A stretch of DNA of 64,000 bases, from positions 11,372,863 through 11,436,862 of the forward strand of contig CM057135.1 of assembly GCA_029964075.1 (NCBI GenBank). The letters are read 5' to 3'. Shown in pieces: positions 22,291-34,378 of this stretch (its first letter is position 1; every line of letters begins with the position of its first letter). The translations under genes were made by a program, and so were the position numbers. The notes beneath the pieces are model-generated. The model ran no database searches. It was not told the origin of the DNA and saw only the letters and a program-made list of their open reading frames with translations. This stretch comes from Patiria pectinifera. Taxonomy: Eukaryota > Echinodermata > Asteroidea > Valvatida > Asterinidae.

Positions 22291-25200
22291 CATAACCACT
22301 GACATAAACAAGTGCGAAAGCAGTAATACATGTACTAGCAGTATGTACTCATTTTGAAGCAATGTAGAAATGTAATTTAGTGGGTTGATCATGGGCTTCT
22401 TTTTCAGATTTTACAGTTGATTTCATTTGTTTACATTGCAATTTCTGGACATGCACATTAGTGCCAGGGTTTCTTATTTACTTTAACTATTATGCCACCC
22501 TGTTCATTTTCATCAGGTCACTGGTTGGAGAAAACATTTTTAGCACTTACACTAAGGTGGACAAGTATAAATTTAGGCCGACAGGTTTCAAAGCGAGACA
22601 AAAAAAAATCATTTTTATATCTGAATTACATTTGGCGGAATAAGTGTACAGAAAAATTCAGAATATCTGCTTTCTGTCATGTGAAAAACATGTATTCTGG
22701 AATGACTTTTTTGCAAATCGTCCTGTCTTTATTTCTGAAACACAAGCTGCATGTACATTTAAACTTGTCTACATTCAAATGTTGGTGTAAATCCTTGGCT
22801 TTGTAATTTTGACAATAACAGTTGCTCACCCAGAGTGTTATTTATTTGTTATAGGGCTTGTTACTTAATCCAAAAATTGTCATATTCAGTGAAAAGTTGT
22901 TTTTCTTGTTATAGAAGAAAACAAAACAAGTAAAGTTTGTAAACACTAATATAAAATGAGCTTACCATTTTGTTTTAAGCCATACATGTGTCTCCAAATA
23001 TACAGCACCTACAGAGGCAAATGATGATGAAAACTCTTGGATTTTTCAGACGTTTTAAGTTGTGTTAATCTACAACCTTAAAGATCTTGTCAATTAGGGA
23101 AATTCAAATGAATAGGCCAACAAAAGTCAGTCTCTGGTCAGACCAAAGTTCCAGAATTGACGCAGTGACGCGTTTTTACTCCCCCCCCCCTTTTTTTTTA
23201 ATAGGGGGCGCTGTTTTGAAAATTTTGAAAAAAAATTGGAAAAAAAATAAACATTGACGCCCACGACCAAAATCGATGCGCGTGCTGACCAAAGACCGAC
23301 TATTTTTTTTGGCCTAAAAATCACATGGATATTCCACTTAATGATGTGAAAATTTCAATCCTAGCTCTAATCCAGTTCATCAGAATTACTATTGATTTAG
23401 TGAAAACTACAAATGGCTCACATTTACTTGTTTGTATTCACTGGTGTTTTGACCGTTTGTTCTGCTGCAGTCATTCGTAATAAAACAAAGCAAAGAGAAC
23501 AAAAGTACATGGTAAATTAACAGTTTTATTATTATTTTACATGTACAAACATGAAGTGTGGCAAGAGGGATGTGCACTACAGGGTCATCCTGACAGGGTC
23601 AGCCGGACAATTTTCATTAGAAAGTAAAAAGTGGCACATGTTCCAGTGTGATGTGCCTAATTTTGATATTACTGCCCATTAAAAAAGTGGACAACCAACT
23701 TGTGAAGGGTGGGGGGGGGGGGAGCGCTTACGCGCGCTTACGGGAGACGCATATTTATGAGGTATAGTAATACAGACTGTACACCATTGTTAGAAACCCA
23801 TTACGTACCCTAAATGCTCCAACGAGTGGAAAACCACTCTTTTAAGAGCCATGGGGATCGACAACTCTTTAATTTTGAGTAGTTTTCGCTCTTGTTTGCA
23901 GCTTTTTTCTATAGCTCATAAAAAAGAGCTAGTGAATTAACTTCCATGCACTCCTTTAAAGAGCCACGGGGGACAACTTTCAGTGGTTTATTAGGTGTTG
24001 GGCCTTGACCCAAAACCTATTGTTATTGTAAGAATTTACTATTTTTTTTTTTTTTTAGTTCTCCTCAGCAAATTCGTTTCCGGAACTGTTTGTCAAAATG
24101 AAAACATATATGAACTTCAATTGTCAATATACGAATGCACAACCCACTGAAGATGTGCTTTTTTGTAGTTGCGCCATCATGACGTCATCATGGGTCACGT
24201 GACGTCACTTCAAAGTTTAATAAATTTAATCTTTGAAATTCCATAAAAAAATCACGTGACCCTTTCTTCCGGTCGAAACCAGAAGTGCCTAATAATTTGA
24301 AAGTGGAAAAAGATGTGAACTTGCTTTCAACGGTGTTGGTGTCTACCTGGATTGACCTTTCAAAAAAAATAATGGGTGACGCCCTCTGGCGGCATGTTGA
24401 AAAAGTCAAACATAGATTTAAACATGCATATTTTGAGTTGATGTGTGTGGCAAAGTTTTCAGTAATCCATAGCCCAACACCGTGTGGTTGTTCCTACAAC
24501 CTCTAGTTTACTTTTTTTTTATTTTAGAGAGTACACGTTTATAGCTGTACATACATTGTATTGTGGCTTCTTACATCCTTTAAGTTGCTGCATATTTAAT
24601 GAGGTCACATTCCTGATGTATATGATACCCATAGGCTACTGCAGGAGAACAGCTTATGGTACTGACCACATGTTTATCACACCTTATCGTGGACTAGCAG
24701 TGTCATTGAAGTTGTGCCCTGCCAGCATGCATACCAGGACATACATGTACACATACTGTCAAGACGTCTGATGGCCTATGGAGGGAGGAATATGAACTTG
24801 ATGGCCTGAGCCCAACATTTTGCTGTATTTGTTCCAGAAGTATTTGTGAGATGTTTGGCGTATTTTTAATACACAGGGTTTCAAATCCGTCATACCATGG
24901 TCATTCGAAGACAGAAACAGTCATGAGTCTATACTGAGCTACGCATCCTTTGCTCTTTTGAAGTTGAAGTCGAAATAAGTTATGATGAGCATGATGATCG
25001 AAAGGTGAGTACAACGTAAACAATAACAATGTAAAACAATTTTAATATGATTTACAACATACTCACAGACAACAAAATTTTAAGAAAATCTGGGGAGTAG
25101 TTTTTGTTTATACGTATAGATATATTTATTTCTTCATATAAATACCTTAAAAAGTTTACACATCCCTATTGGTCGAGAGCCCGTCACATGGCCGGTCTTA

Positions 25201-26572
25201 AAGGGATGATAAAAGAACAGCCAGAAGTGTTAAAGACCGGCCGGCATCAAAGGTGGCCCCTGAACAGGGACCAAAAAAACCCTATCATTGTTTTGACAAA
25301 GAAACTTTATTTACATCATTTTCAATTAAATTCGTCTGATAGGAAAACAAACATGGCTGAATAAAAAGAATATAAATTTTGCAGGGAAGGTGGCCGGTGT
25401 GCTCTAATATCCCTCAAATTTTAAAAGTATTCTTGATATTGTAATAAGAAGGTACACTAAGATTCGTTGTATTAAAATGTTTTTTTTTTAAGTATACCTC
25501 ACAGCAAAATATCTCAACAATCAACATATAAAATGCGAGTAGGCGGTATATTAACAACAAATCTCCTGACCGGAAAGGGCTCTCATCTTTTGTATTTCAT
25601 TCTACAGGATCATTGAGCTGAAACACAGGAACTTTGCACACAACTGACAGGGACAAGTGGAAGAAGATGAAACACGATTATTGTCTATCGGCAACTGATG
25701 CTACCCCAGCCTAGCTATTGACCCAGATTTTTTTTATAGTCATTTGATATACAATGTATGCTCGAACATAGACTTCAATTTAAAAAAAAAAAACCATGCT
25801 CTTTTTTTATCTGCGAACATCATTATACAAGAAAGTAGCATGATTAATAATACTTGTTAATAACTGTGACTAAAAAGAGAACCCATGAAAAGTGCAGAGC
25901 CGACACCCTTATATAGGTTTGAGTTTTAAAACAAATCGCAGTAAATCTACCGGTAAGCAACGGTTTCATGCATAAAAATTCAGTAATGGAAAACTAAAAG
26001 ACTTTGTTTTAGATTTCAGTAATGTAAAACCAAAACACTGTTTTAGCTGCAAGTTAAAATATCATCCATTGCCCGAGAAATTCATATCATGAACATATTT
26101 ATATAAGCCATGTTAACTTCAACTTCCCAAATAATATATATGTCAATGCGTTAGCCATATAATATCAAATTCTATCCCGGCATGTACTGCTTGTATGTGA
26201 TATTTGTAAAAAAAAAAAAAAAAGCATTGTGAACCTAATTATAACGTGTTTAGTTTTCAGTGTGAAATAAACAATTCAAAAGCTGTTGGTCACGTCTTGG
26301 TGATCAGAGCCACTAAAGATTGTCCCGGTTTGTTGGATTGTATTGAGCCCTTTCATTTTCAAACCTCAATTACGGTAGAAATAATTCAAACATTTTCTTT
26401 CGACCCATGGGTATAGTTTAAATTTAGGTTGCGTTGTATAAAAGTTGATTGACAAGTTTCAGGGACATGTACAGGGTGTCGCACAAAAACCCAAACACTC
26501 AAACCTCTTTTTTTCACAACTGAAAAAAAATATATCGCAAATATAAATACATCGTTAGAGAGTATAATCAGT
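22291..26572. other. 4.3-kb AT-rich spacer, no gene recognised
   Basis: Scattered frames here are short and have no recognisable motif. It holds homopolymer runs (C near 23181, G near 23711, T near 24045, A near 26205). Two related segments about 100 bases apart near 23845-23870 and 23945-23975 (TTTAAGAGCCATGGGG and TTTAAAGAGCCACGGGG) form an imperfect repeat. There is also an inverted pair, GGCCGGTCTT near 25191 and AAGACCGGCC near 25232. It is probably host intergenic DNA or an old repeat. Confidence 0.6.
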
Positions 26573-26815
26573 AGTAGAAGGAGGGGGAGGGTACGGCGAC
26601 AAATCCCATTATCTGCCCCCTCTCCGCAATAATCTCGCCCATAGCCCCACCCACTGGCCACGCCCCTAGCCCCGACCCTCCCCTTGATCTCTGCCCCCTC
26701 TCTCCCATGATATCCGCCCCCGCCCCTCCCTTGCCCTCCCAATATCTCAGTCTCGGAATCGGCCAAAACCGGGCTCAATATCTCTCGTCTTGAAGATCTC
26801 TCTCTCTAGCCGGTG
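26573..26815 (+). repeat. Left terminal inverted repeat of Polinton A
   Basis: This GC-rich sequence begins AGTAGAAGGAGGGGGAGGG and includes GGTACGGCGACAAATCCCAT and CAATATCTCAGTCTCGGAAT. It resembles both repeats of B more closely than A's own right repeat. Confidence 0.85.
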
Positions 26816-26897
26816 AGTCTGATTGCTTATAAATCCAAAAATAATGACCTCATCTACAAAAAAATTAAAAAATAAATATTATATTACTATATAATAA

Positions 26898-29800
26898 ATG
26901 GTGACTTATACGATCAAGCCAATCGTTAAGGGATTTTTTTAGATGGAATAAAGCAACGCTGCGTGATTACGTCCAGCGATATAATATACCGTACAATCAA
27001 AATGTTGCTCTTACGCGTAAAGTGTACATCAACGGGATAAAAAAATACGAAGCTCAATTTAAAAACTTGAGGAAAAAGAAGCTACATGAGCTCAAACAGA
27101 TTGTAGACGATTATGATCTAGAATATAACCCGTCGGGTTATAAGGGTCGATTTTTGAAAAAAGATTTACTCTCGGCGATTCAAAACTCTAGGCAACCCGA
27201 GGATTTTCAAGAGGCTGAGTTTAGAGCGACGAGGAGATTTAGAAACAACTTTAGAAACTGGGAACTGATTCCTAGACTTTTTAATGACGATTTAGTCAGA
27301 TTTTTTGATACGCACAAAGATCAAATAGTAAATAAAATCAAGTCAGAATTGAGAGAGCTGAGAGGTTTAAAAATGGAGCTCACAATCAAAATAAAATACG
27401 AAAAAACCAAACCGGATGGTACGATAGAAACGATCGAAGCTATACATTATACCGATCAGAGAGTCGTTTTAAATCAAAGTCAAATAAAACAGGTTTTAAA
27501 AGAAGACATCGACCAGCTATTTAAAAAGGATGAAAGGTATACGAATCAAGGATCGGGTTGGGTTTTAAAAAAGATAATGGCGTTGTATATCAACAGGTTT
27601 AACCCCGTGAGGGGTAGTTCTTACATAGACCTACCCCCACATATCAAAAGAAAACAGGCGATGATAAACATCAAAAACAAAGACGACGAGTGTTTGAGAT
27701 GGTGTTTGAGAGCCGCTCTTGGCTTGTATACGGATAAAGTAAAAAATAACATAAAAAACGACCCCAAATATAGCCCTCGCAAAGACAGACAAAGTATTTA
27801 CATCAAACACGACGGACTCAAATTCAAAGGCGTAGACTTTCCAACACCGATCGACCAGATACAAAAGATAGAAAGACAAAATAATTTAACGATAAACGTA
27901 TACGGTTATGAGGAGGAAATATATCCGTTATACGTGTCTAAAAACTATAAACCAGAGTCACGACCTATCGATCTGTTTTTGTTTTCTGAGGGCGACAAGC
28001 ATCACTACTGCTGGATAAATAATTTTTCGAGATTGATTTACAACGTAACAAAACATAAAAGTAAGAAATATTTTTGTCGAAGGTGTCTGTGTCATTATAG
28101 AACGCAAGTGAAATTAGATAGACACATGACCGATTGTAACGGTATAGATACACATCCGTCAAAGATTGTATTTCCTACCGCTAAGCGAAAATATGTAAAT
28201 AACGAGTGGATAGTCGACGAAAACGATGTGCCAATATTAGAATTTAAAAACTACAGGTTTAAACAAAAAGCACCGTTTGTAGTTTACGCCGACTTTGAAT
28301 CGATCTTAGAAAAAAACTCGGACAATAAAAAGGACAACACGCAAAAGACAAACATTCACAAAGCAAGCGGTTATTCGCTAGTTGTTGTCCGATGCGACGG
28401 CACCAATGCGTATCAAGAGACTTATAGAGGTAAAGATGCCGCATCAAAGTTTGTCAATAAAATGTTAAAAATACAAAGCGACATAAATTGCATATTTAAA
28501 AAAACCCAACCCATGAAATTTAACGAGCGAGCTAAACAACATCAGGATAAAACAAGCACGTGTTGGATTTGCGAGAAACCAATTTATCCCAATTACTCGA
28601 GCAACTGTCAGTGCCAGAAACCCAAAAAACCAAAAACAGAAAAACAAATAAAAAAACATCAGTACGAAAACAAAAATGGATTTACCGAGTCTAAATGTCT
28701 CGAATGCAAAAAGAAAATCAACAAATTTAGAAAGGTGAGAGATTACTGCCACGTTACGGGTAGATATAGAGGTGCCGCGCACGCCTACTGCAATCTAAAA
28801 TTACAAGTTAAACCAGGTTTTACCCCCATACCGGTCGTCTTTCACAATCTGCAAAATTACGACGCTCACTTGATCATGCAGAGTATTTCAGAGTACGATG
28901 ACGAGAAGGAAATACAAGTTATCCCTAGAAATTCGGAAAAGTATATTTCGTTTTCGATCGGAAATATGCGATTTATAGACTCGTTTAATTTTATGGCGTC
29001 TTCGTTGGATAGATTATCTAAAGCTTGTCCAAGAGAGTCGTTTAAACTACTCAGAGAACATTTTAATCGTCAAAACATCGACTCGTTGTTACAAAAAGGA
29101 GTTTATCCATATGAATACATGGACTCGTTTGACAGATTTCAAGAGACAAGCCTACCTCCCATCGAACAATTTTACAGCAGCCTAAAAGACGAAAATATAT
29201 CGCGAGAGGACTACGACAGAGCTAAACTGACGTGGAACGAGTTTAAAGTTAAAAACATGGGGGAATATCACGATTTGTACGTCACTACCGATACGTTATT
29301 ACTGGCATGCGTATTTGAAAACTTTAGGCAAACGTGTATTACAAACTACGCGTTAGATCCTGCTAATTACTACACAGCACAAGGATTGTCGTGGGATGCC
29401 TTGTTAAAACACTCGGAAGTTAAACTCGAACTATTGCAAGACGTAGACAAACATTTATTTTTTGAAAAGGCAAAAAGAGGTGGTATCTCGAGCGTGGGTG
29501 GTATGAGATACCACAAAGCCAACAACAAATACCTACCTGACCATAAGCCAAACGAGCCGTCGAGTTACATCACCTACCTCGATGCAAACAATCTGTACGG
29601 CTGGGCCATGAGTCAATACCTGCCGTACAAAGACTTTAAATGGGCGTCTACAAAAACGTTTACCGAGTCCAAGATATTATCTCTCAGGAAAACGTCAAAC
29701 ACCGGTTACTGCTTCGAAGTAGACCTCGATTACCCGGATTATCTCCACGACCTGCACAACGATTACCCCCTAGCGCCAGAAAACATCGTCATACCAAAAG

Positions 29801-30804
29801 AATGGATGTCTGATTATCAAAACGAATTATTAGATACCGAACCTAATAGCAACGTGCAAAAATTAACGTGTACCCTTAATCCTAAACAAAAATATGTTTT
29901 GCACTACGTCACGTTGCAATTTAAACAAGCGCCTTGGATGGCATCTTACATCGACAAAAACACGCGACTCCGAACAAAAGCGACCTCTGATTTTGAGAAA
30001 GACTTTTTTAAACTGATGAACAACAGCGTGTTTGGTAAGACGATGGAAAACGTCAGAAACCGAATTGACGGTTACCTACTCAGAGACAGTAACGATGACG
30101 ATCGAGATAAATACCAAAAAATTATACAGAAACCGAGCTACAAAACGACGACGTCATTTTCAGAATGCAAGTTGTCATTTGTCGAAAAGTACAAGACTAA
30201 AACCGTGTTAAACAAACCAATCTATTGCGGAGTGAGTATCTTGGATCTCTCAAAGACGCTGATGTACGATTTTTATTACAACCATTTGAAAGACAAGTAC
30301 AAAGAGAAAATCAGATTGATGTACACAGATACAGACAGTTTGGTACTCGTAGTGCACACAGACGACGTATACAAAGATATGCAGCAAAACGGGCAACAAT
30401 ACGACCTTTCGAATTATCCGACGGATCATCCTTTGTACGATCCAACCAATAAGAAAGTGATCGGTAAATTTAAAGACGAGTTTGGAGGTAAAATAATCAA
30501 AGAAGTCGTTTGTATAAGACCTAAAATGTACTCGATTTTAACCGCTGACATCAACTTGAAAAAAGCCAAGGGAGTCACAAAATCGGTCGCCTCTAAGAAA
30601 TTAAAACACCGACACTATTACGACTGCATCTTAAACAAGAAATCTCATTACGAAACCATGACTCACATTAGATCGGAAAATCACATCCTTTACACCGTAT
30701 CTCAAAATAAACTATCGTTGAGTCCGTTGGACACAAAGAGGTACATTTTACCGGATGGAATACACACGCTCGCTTATGGTCACCGTAATCTAGATATTAA
30801 TTAG
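26898..30804 (+). CDS. polB: Protein-primed family B DNA polymerase (Polinton A)
   Basis: The protein is about 1,300 aa and its frame is mostly open. From the N-terminus it shows a SAP-like DNA-binding segment (LHELKQIVDDYDLE, about residues 70-100), a C2H2-like finger (CRRCLCHYRTQ, about 390), an exonuclease I motif (YADFESIL, about 460), and an endonuclease VII/HNH-like insert with paired CxxC (CWICEKPI, CLECKKK, then RDYCHVTGRYRGAAH, about 560-625). After that come an ExoII-like HNLQNYDAHL (about 650), motif A YLDANNLYGW (about 892), motif B LMNNSVFGKTMENV (about 1040) and motif C MYTDTDSL (about 1140). This enzyme would replicate the element from a protein primer bound at its termini. Its end overlaps the convergent integrase end by 8 bases. 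Confidence 0.95.
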
Positions 30805-31673
30805 GCGGTAATTGCGTGTCCTCGGGTACGACTTGAAGCTCTTGTCTCACAAAACTCCTTTTTGGGCCGTCTTGCAGGTAATAAAGAGTAGGACCCGTCG
30901 TGACTTTTTTACCTTCAATCATTTTAAATTGACTCGTTCTTTTTTCCACGTTGAAGATGTCTACGCTCCAAATGGGATCCGTGGCTCTTCTAGCAGTACC
31001 ACCCTCCTGCTCGCCCGGGTAATATAAATATCTAACCATAGCGTCTTGCGGTAATTGTTGCTCTTTTGTTTTAACGGGGTTAGCCGGCGATTGCCGGACC
31101 CGTTTTAGTTTAACCGCCTCTGACGGCGCTTTAGCTATTAATCTTGTCGTTTCATCGTTTATAGCTTTAATCACGCTGGGTAATCGCTCGACTACGATAA
31201 TCTCGACGTTTTTTGAGGCCATCCATTTTTTAAATGCTCCTTTAAATTCGGTACCGTCGTCTACTCTCAACGTTTTAGGGTAACTCAAAGGCGATCTCGC
31301 GTAAATCTTGACGATAGCATCTTGGGTGGAATCCGCCGTTTTAGAAACCAAGGGTTCTGCTTCGTGGTATCGACTCGCAACATCGACAACCGTCAAAGCG
31401 TATTTATAAGTCTTGCGTTTTACTTTATCCCAGGGTAGGTGTAGCACATCCATTTGGTGAAAGTCGTTTGGTGTTTCAAACTCTCGCGATGTACTCGTAG
31501 GCCTGGGTACATACGCAGGACCCGGTAGATAAATTTGCCATATCGCTTGTTTTTTTAAGCCAATCTCTGATTACCTTTTTATCGATTTTTGTTTTATCGT
31601 GTAAATGGTCGACGGCACTTTCACCTCTCCAATAACCGCTCGGGCTATAATACAGTTTAGATAATGTTTGCAT
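30797..31673 (-). pseudogene. int: Retroviral-type (rve) integrase of Polinton A
   Basis: The N-terminus reads MQTLSKLYYSPSGYWRGESA, typical of Polinton integrases. The core has YALTVVDVASRYHEAEPL and LRVDDGTEFKGAF around the first two catalytic acids. The C-terminal part has DPIWSVDIFNVEKRTSQFKM and ends QLPPN. It is transcribed toward the polymerase gene and away from the 31705 gene. This copy is broken; the B copy keeps more of the core. Confidence 0.85.
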
Positions 31674-31704
31674 AGTATTTAATATAAAAGACGTTTATAA
31701 TAAT
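31674..31704. promoter_or_regulatory. 31-bp divergent promoter region between integrase and the 140-aa gene
   Basis: Only 31 AT-rich bases separate the two divergent starts. They read TATTTAATATAAAAGACG followed by TTTATAATAAT, so a TATA-like motif faces each way. The matching spacer in B is at 54516-54546. Confidence 0.5.
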
Positions 31705-32127
31705 ATGGCTAGCGTTGCTATGATGTTAGGAGGCGCGATCGTCAACGCCTTAGCTTTTACTGGTTCAAACTTTTTATTTTCAAATCTGAAACAGAGTGAC
31801 GAGGAGCGTAAGAGACACGATTTAGCGATAGAACAACTCTCAGCCGCCAAAGATAAGTGGCAACGAGAACGAACGAAATATCTAGATTTTCTAAACGAAC
31901 GTATCAGAAAACAAAATGCTTCTAAAGAAACATTTTCTAACGTAGACCGAGCGTTGCGTTACTACAACGAGGTGAGTGGACAATCTACCGAACTACCCGT
32001 AGGACTGCAACACGAACCCAAACTCGAAGATTTTTACGAGCCTAGCGACCAACAAATAGAAAAAGAACTGGCGTTTATCGCAGGAGGAACGCTATTGGTG
32101 GGCTTCTTGGCTTACAGATACCTTTAA
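31705..32127 (+). CDS. 140-aa coiled-coil membrane protein (Polinton A)
   Basis: The N-terminus ASVAMMLGGAIVNALAFTG is hydrophobic. Residues about 30-75 are highly charged and likely helical (SDEERKRHDLAIEQLSAAKD). The C-terminus AFIAGGTLLVGFLAYRYL is a second membrane segment. Related proteins occur just before the capsid gene in many Polintons, so a virion membrane or minor structural role is plausible, but no function is established here. Confidence 0.75.
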   Translation: MASVAMMLGGAIVNALAFTGSNFLFSNLKQSDEERKRHDLAIEQLSAAKDKWQRERTKYLDFLNERIRKQNASKETFSNVDRALRYYNEVSGQSTELPVGLQHEPKLEDFYEPSDQQIEKELAFIAGGTLLVGFLAYRYL

Positions 32128-32149
32128 ATTTAAAACTCGTATAAATAAA

Positions 32150-33418
32150 ATGAATGCATATGGAAAAAAGCTCAATCCCAGCAGGCTATTAAAAATACCC
32201 AGATCTATCAAGGGTGAGAGAAAAGAGGTGGTCATTACCCACAATCCTAGTAGTATATCGGCGGGGCAAACGCTGAGGGTCAAGTTTCCTCAATTGGGTG
32301 TAGACGACGTGATCGTACCCGGCACTTGTAAACTAGCTTTCAATTTAGAACTCGACGGTGCAGGCGACAACAATAGAACCATTTTTGGTAATTTAGCCAG
32401 AAATTTAGTCAGCGAAATCAGCGTCAGGCTTCAAGGTCACGAAATTGTGAGTTATCGTCACGCCGACGTGTATCACAACTTTAAAGACAATTGGATCAAC
32501 AGCTCGACGACTCGAAACATGGCGTACTCGGGCATAGAAAAAGAAAACGTTTCTAAACTAAGAACTGGGGCTGAAGATGCTAACGCGAGCGCCAACCACG
32601 GTAAGGATCAAGCTATCGCGGATGCCTATGGTAACAGATATTGTATTCCCCTAGACATTGACATACTGACTTCGCATCACCCTTTTTACCCCAGCGGTTT
32701 AAAACAACCTCTGACGTACGAGATAAAGTTTAACGATCACGAAAAAGTAGTCAACAGTTCAGATACGGCGGCGATGTATTCTATTTCAGACTTGTCTCTC
32801 GAATACGAAGTGGTGACCAACAGAGACCTAGCTATCACCATCAGGAATAAACACAAGGGGTTAATGCAATATCTGTTTGATAAAATCCACTCGCTAGAAG
32901 TTAGATCCGTCAACAAATCGGACACGCTTTGGAACGTCAGCGTTAATCAACCCATCAGGAGTCTCAAGGGTATTTTGTTTTTGTTTAAAGATCCCGCTGT
33001 CAAAAATCCGCAGCGATTTTACAATCCAAAAATAACCAAAACATCGGTGACCGTAGAAGGTAAACCCAATCAACTCTACAGTCAAGGCATGTTTCAGTAT
33101 CAACACTGGAATGAAATCAACAAGTTCTTTGGAGACAGCGATACCGAAAGCGGGCGCGGAGTAGCTAAAGACTTAAATTTGACGGGTTTTGACCTCGGAG
33201 ACTACCTACAAGACAAATACGGTCGGTGGCTCGATTTTAGAAGTAACGACGACAATTCCGCTTACGGATCCGGTAGGAAACTCGGAGACGGAGGAGGCAT
33301 CAACATTCAATTTATCAGAGAAGCCGAAAGCCAAGGTGACCTCACGATGTACGTCTTTTTAGTCATGGATGCTCAATTGAACTTGGAAGACGGGAATTTT
33401 AAATCTCTGTTAAGTTAA
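32150..33418 (+). CDS. Polinton major capsid protein (Polinton A), 422 aa
   Basis: The frame is open from MNAYGKKLNPSRLLKIPRS to FKSLLS. Features of the Polinton capsid family include NPSSISAGQTLRVKFPQLG near residues 30-50, NLVSEISVRLQGHEIVSY near 86-105, HHPFYPSGLKQPLTYEIKF near 185-205, and the C-terminal strand pair GGGINIQFIREAE and LTMYVFLVMDAQLNLEDG. Capsid proteins of this family are jelly-roll proteins related to those of adenoviruses and virophages. The start follows ATAAATAAA. The ATPase begins two bases after the stop codon ends. Confidence 0.9.
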   Translation: MNAYGKKLNPSRLLKIPRSIKGERKEVVITHNPSSISAGQTLRVKFPQLGVDDVIVPGTCKLAFNLELDGAGDNNRTIFGNLARNLVSEISVRLQGHEIVSYRHADVYHNFKDNWINSSTTRNMAYSGIEKENVSKLRTGAEDANASANHGKDQAIADAYGNRYCIPLDIDILTSHHPFYPSGLKQPLTYEIKFNDHEKVVNSSDTAAMYSISDLSLEYEVVTNRDLAITIRNKHKGLMQYLFDKIHSLEVRSVNKSDTLWNVSVNQPIRSLKGILFLFKDPAVKNPQRFYNPKITKTSVTVEGKPNQLYSQGMFQYQHWNEINKFFGDSDTESGRGVAKDLNLTGFDLGDYLQDKYGRWLDFRSNDDNSAYGSGRKLGDGGGINIQFIREAESQGDLTMYVFLVMDAQLNLEDGNFKSLLS

Positions 33419-33419
33419 A

Positions 33420-34025
33420 ATGACACAACCGCATTGCGCTTTAATCGTCGGCAAAACAAATTCGGGCAAAACCAAATGGATTTTGGATCTGTTAGAGTCA
33501 GACTATAAAAATACATTTGAAGCGATAGTCATCATTTGCCCTACCATATTTAAAAACAAAACGTACATCGAAAGAAAGTGGATTCAAGCAGATCCCGAGG
33601 TATATCTCTGCGATCCGGAATTGTACAAGATGACGCTCAACGAAGCGATCGATTTTTACAGGAAAATATTCGAAGGTGTTGCCACGTTGTTTATCGTGGA
33701 CGATTGCTCTTCGGATCAAGAGATTAAATATCGTAAAAAGACGTGTGCTTTAAGCAAAATGGCGTTTAGCGGAAGACACGTAAATCACAGCTGTTGGTTA
33801 CTGACCCAAAAGTACAACAGCGTTTTAAAAGATTATAGAGAAAACACGGCTTGGTTGGCGTTATTTTACTGCAAAGATAAAACATCGTTTGATCAAGCGT
33901 TAGACGAAAATGACGTCGTTCCCATTGAAGAACGAGATTATATAAAACGACGTTTGAGAGATGTGAAATATAGTAAATTGGTCGTATACACCGAACCTCC
34001 AGTTAGTTACGAGCTACTTGAGTAG
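33420..34025 (+). CDS. DNA-packaging ATPase, A32/FtsK-HerA type (Polinton A), 201 aa
   Basis: The Walker A motif is IVGKTNSGKTKWILDLLE at residues 8-25. Walker B is ATLFIVDDCSSDQ at about 94-106. It is followed by FSGRHVNHSCWLLTQKYNS, a conserved sensor-like segment of this family. The protein would translocate element DNA into the capsid. The frame looks whole. Confidence 0.92.
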   Translation: MTQPHCALIVGKTNSGKTKWILDLLESDYKNTFEAIVIICPTIFKNKTYIERKWIQADPEVYLCDPELYKMTLNEAIDFYRKIFEGVATLFIVDDCSSDQEIKYRKKTCALSKMAFSGRHVNHSCWLLTQKYNSVLKDYRENTAWLALFYCKDKTSFDQALDENDVVPIEERDYIKRRLRDVKYSKLVVYTEPPVSYELLE

Positions 34026-34029
34026 ATTA

Positions 34030-34140
34030 ATAACCTAACTGCTTAACTAAATTAAGCTAGGTGCTTAACTAAATTAAGCTAGGTGCTTAACTAAATTAAG
34101 CTAGGTGCTCAAGTTAAATTACCTAGCTGCTTAGTAGCAA
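34030..34140 (+). repeat. Tandem repeat after the ATPase gene (Polinton A)
   Basis: The unit GGTGCTTAACTAAATTAAGC (about 24 bp) recurs about four times. It occupies the same slot as the unrelated-looking tandem repeat at 6690-6850 in copy 1. Confidence 0.8.
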
Positions 34141-34216
34141 CCTATTTAACAAGCTACACTTGTATTTCAATTTGTTAATCAATAAACGTCAACAAAATAC
34201 ATTTTGCTGTTAGTAA

Positions 34217-34378
34217 ATGATAGCAATATTCGAGTATTTGCAGTTTTTGGCTACTATCATCATATCACTTAATCTATCGTTTTACACCTACGAATACCTT
34301 TGCTTTTGTAACAAAGTTGCAACAGCTACAACAAAATTAAATTCCTTTCTAATTAAATGGGTTTGTGCGGTGTCGTAG
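34217..34378 (+). CDS. Small membrane protein, 53 aa (Polinton A)
   Basis: MIAIFEYLQFLATIIISLNL opens the frame and provides one membrane segment. The tail is polar and threonine-rich. Conservation of the first 28 residues among the three copies supports it as a gene. No function is known. Confidence 0.6.
   Translation: MIAIFEYLQFLATIIISLNLSFYTYEYLCFCNKVATATTKLNSFLIKWVCAVS

Noticed and set aside
24285-24506. Open frame of 73 codons in the spacer
   Set aside because: No motif, no neighbour context, low-complexity surroundings; within the range expected by chance.
22291-26572. Host gene exons in the 4.3-kb spacer
   Set aside because: I looked for splice-bounded open segments and conserved protein words on both strands and found nothing I can support.
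26386-26778. Reverse-strand open frame across the GC-rich left end of Polinton A
   Set aside because: It lies in the terminal inverted repeat, is glycine/arginine-rich because of the G/C runs, and the matching frames at 43788-43870 and 59598-59813 drift. It is non-coding repeat.
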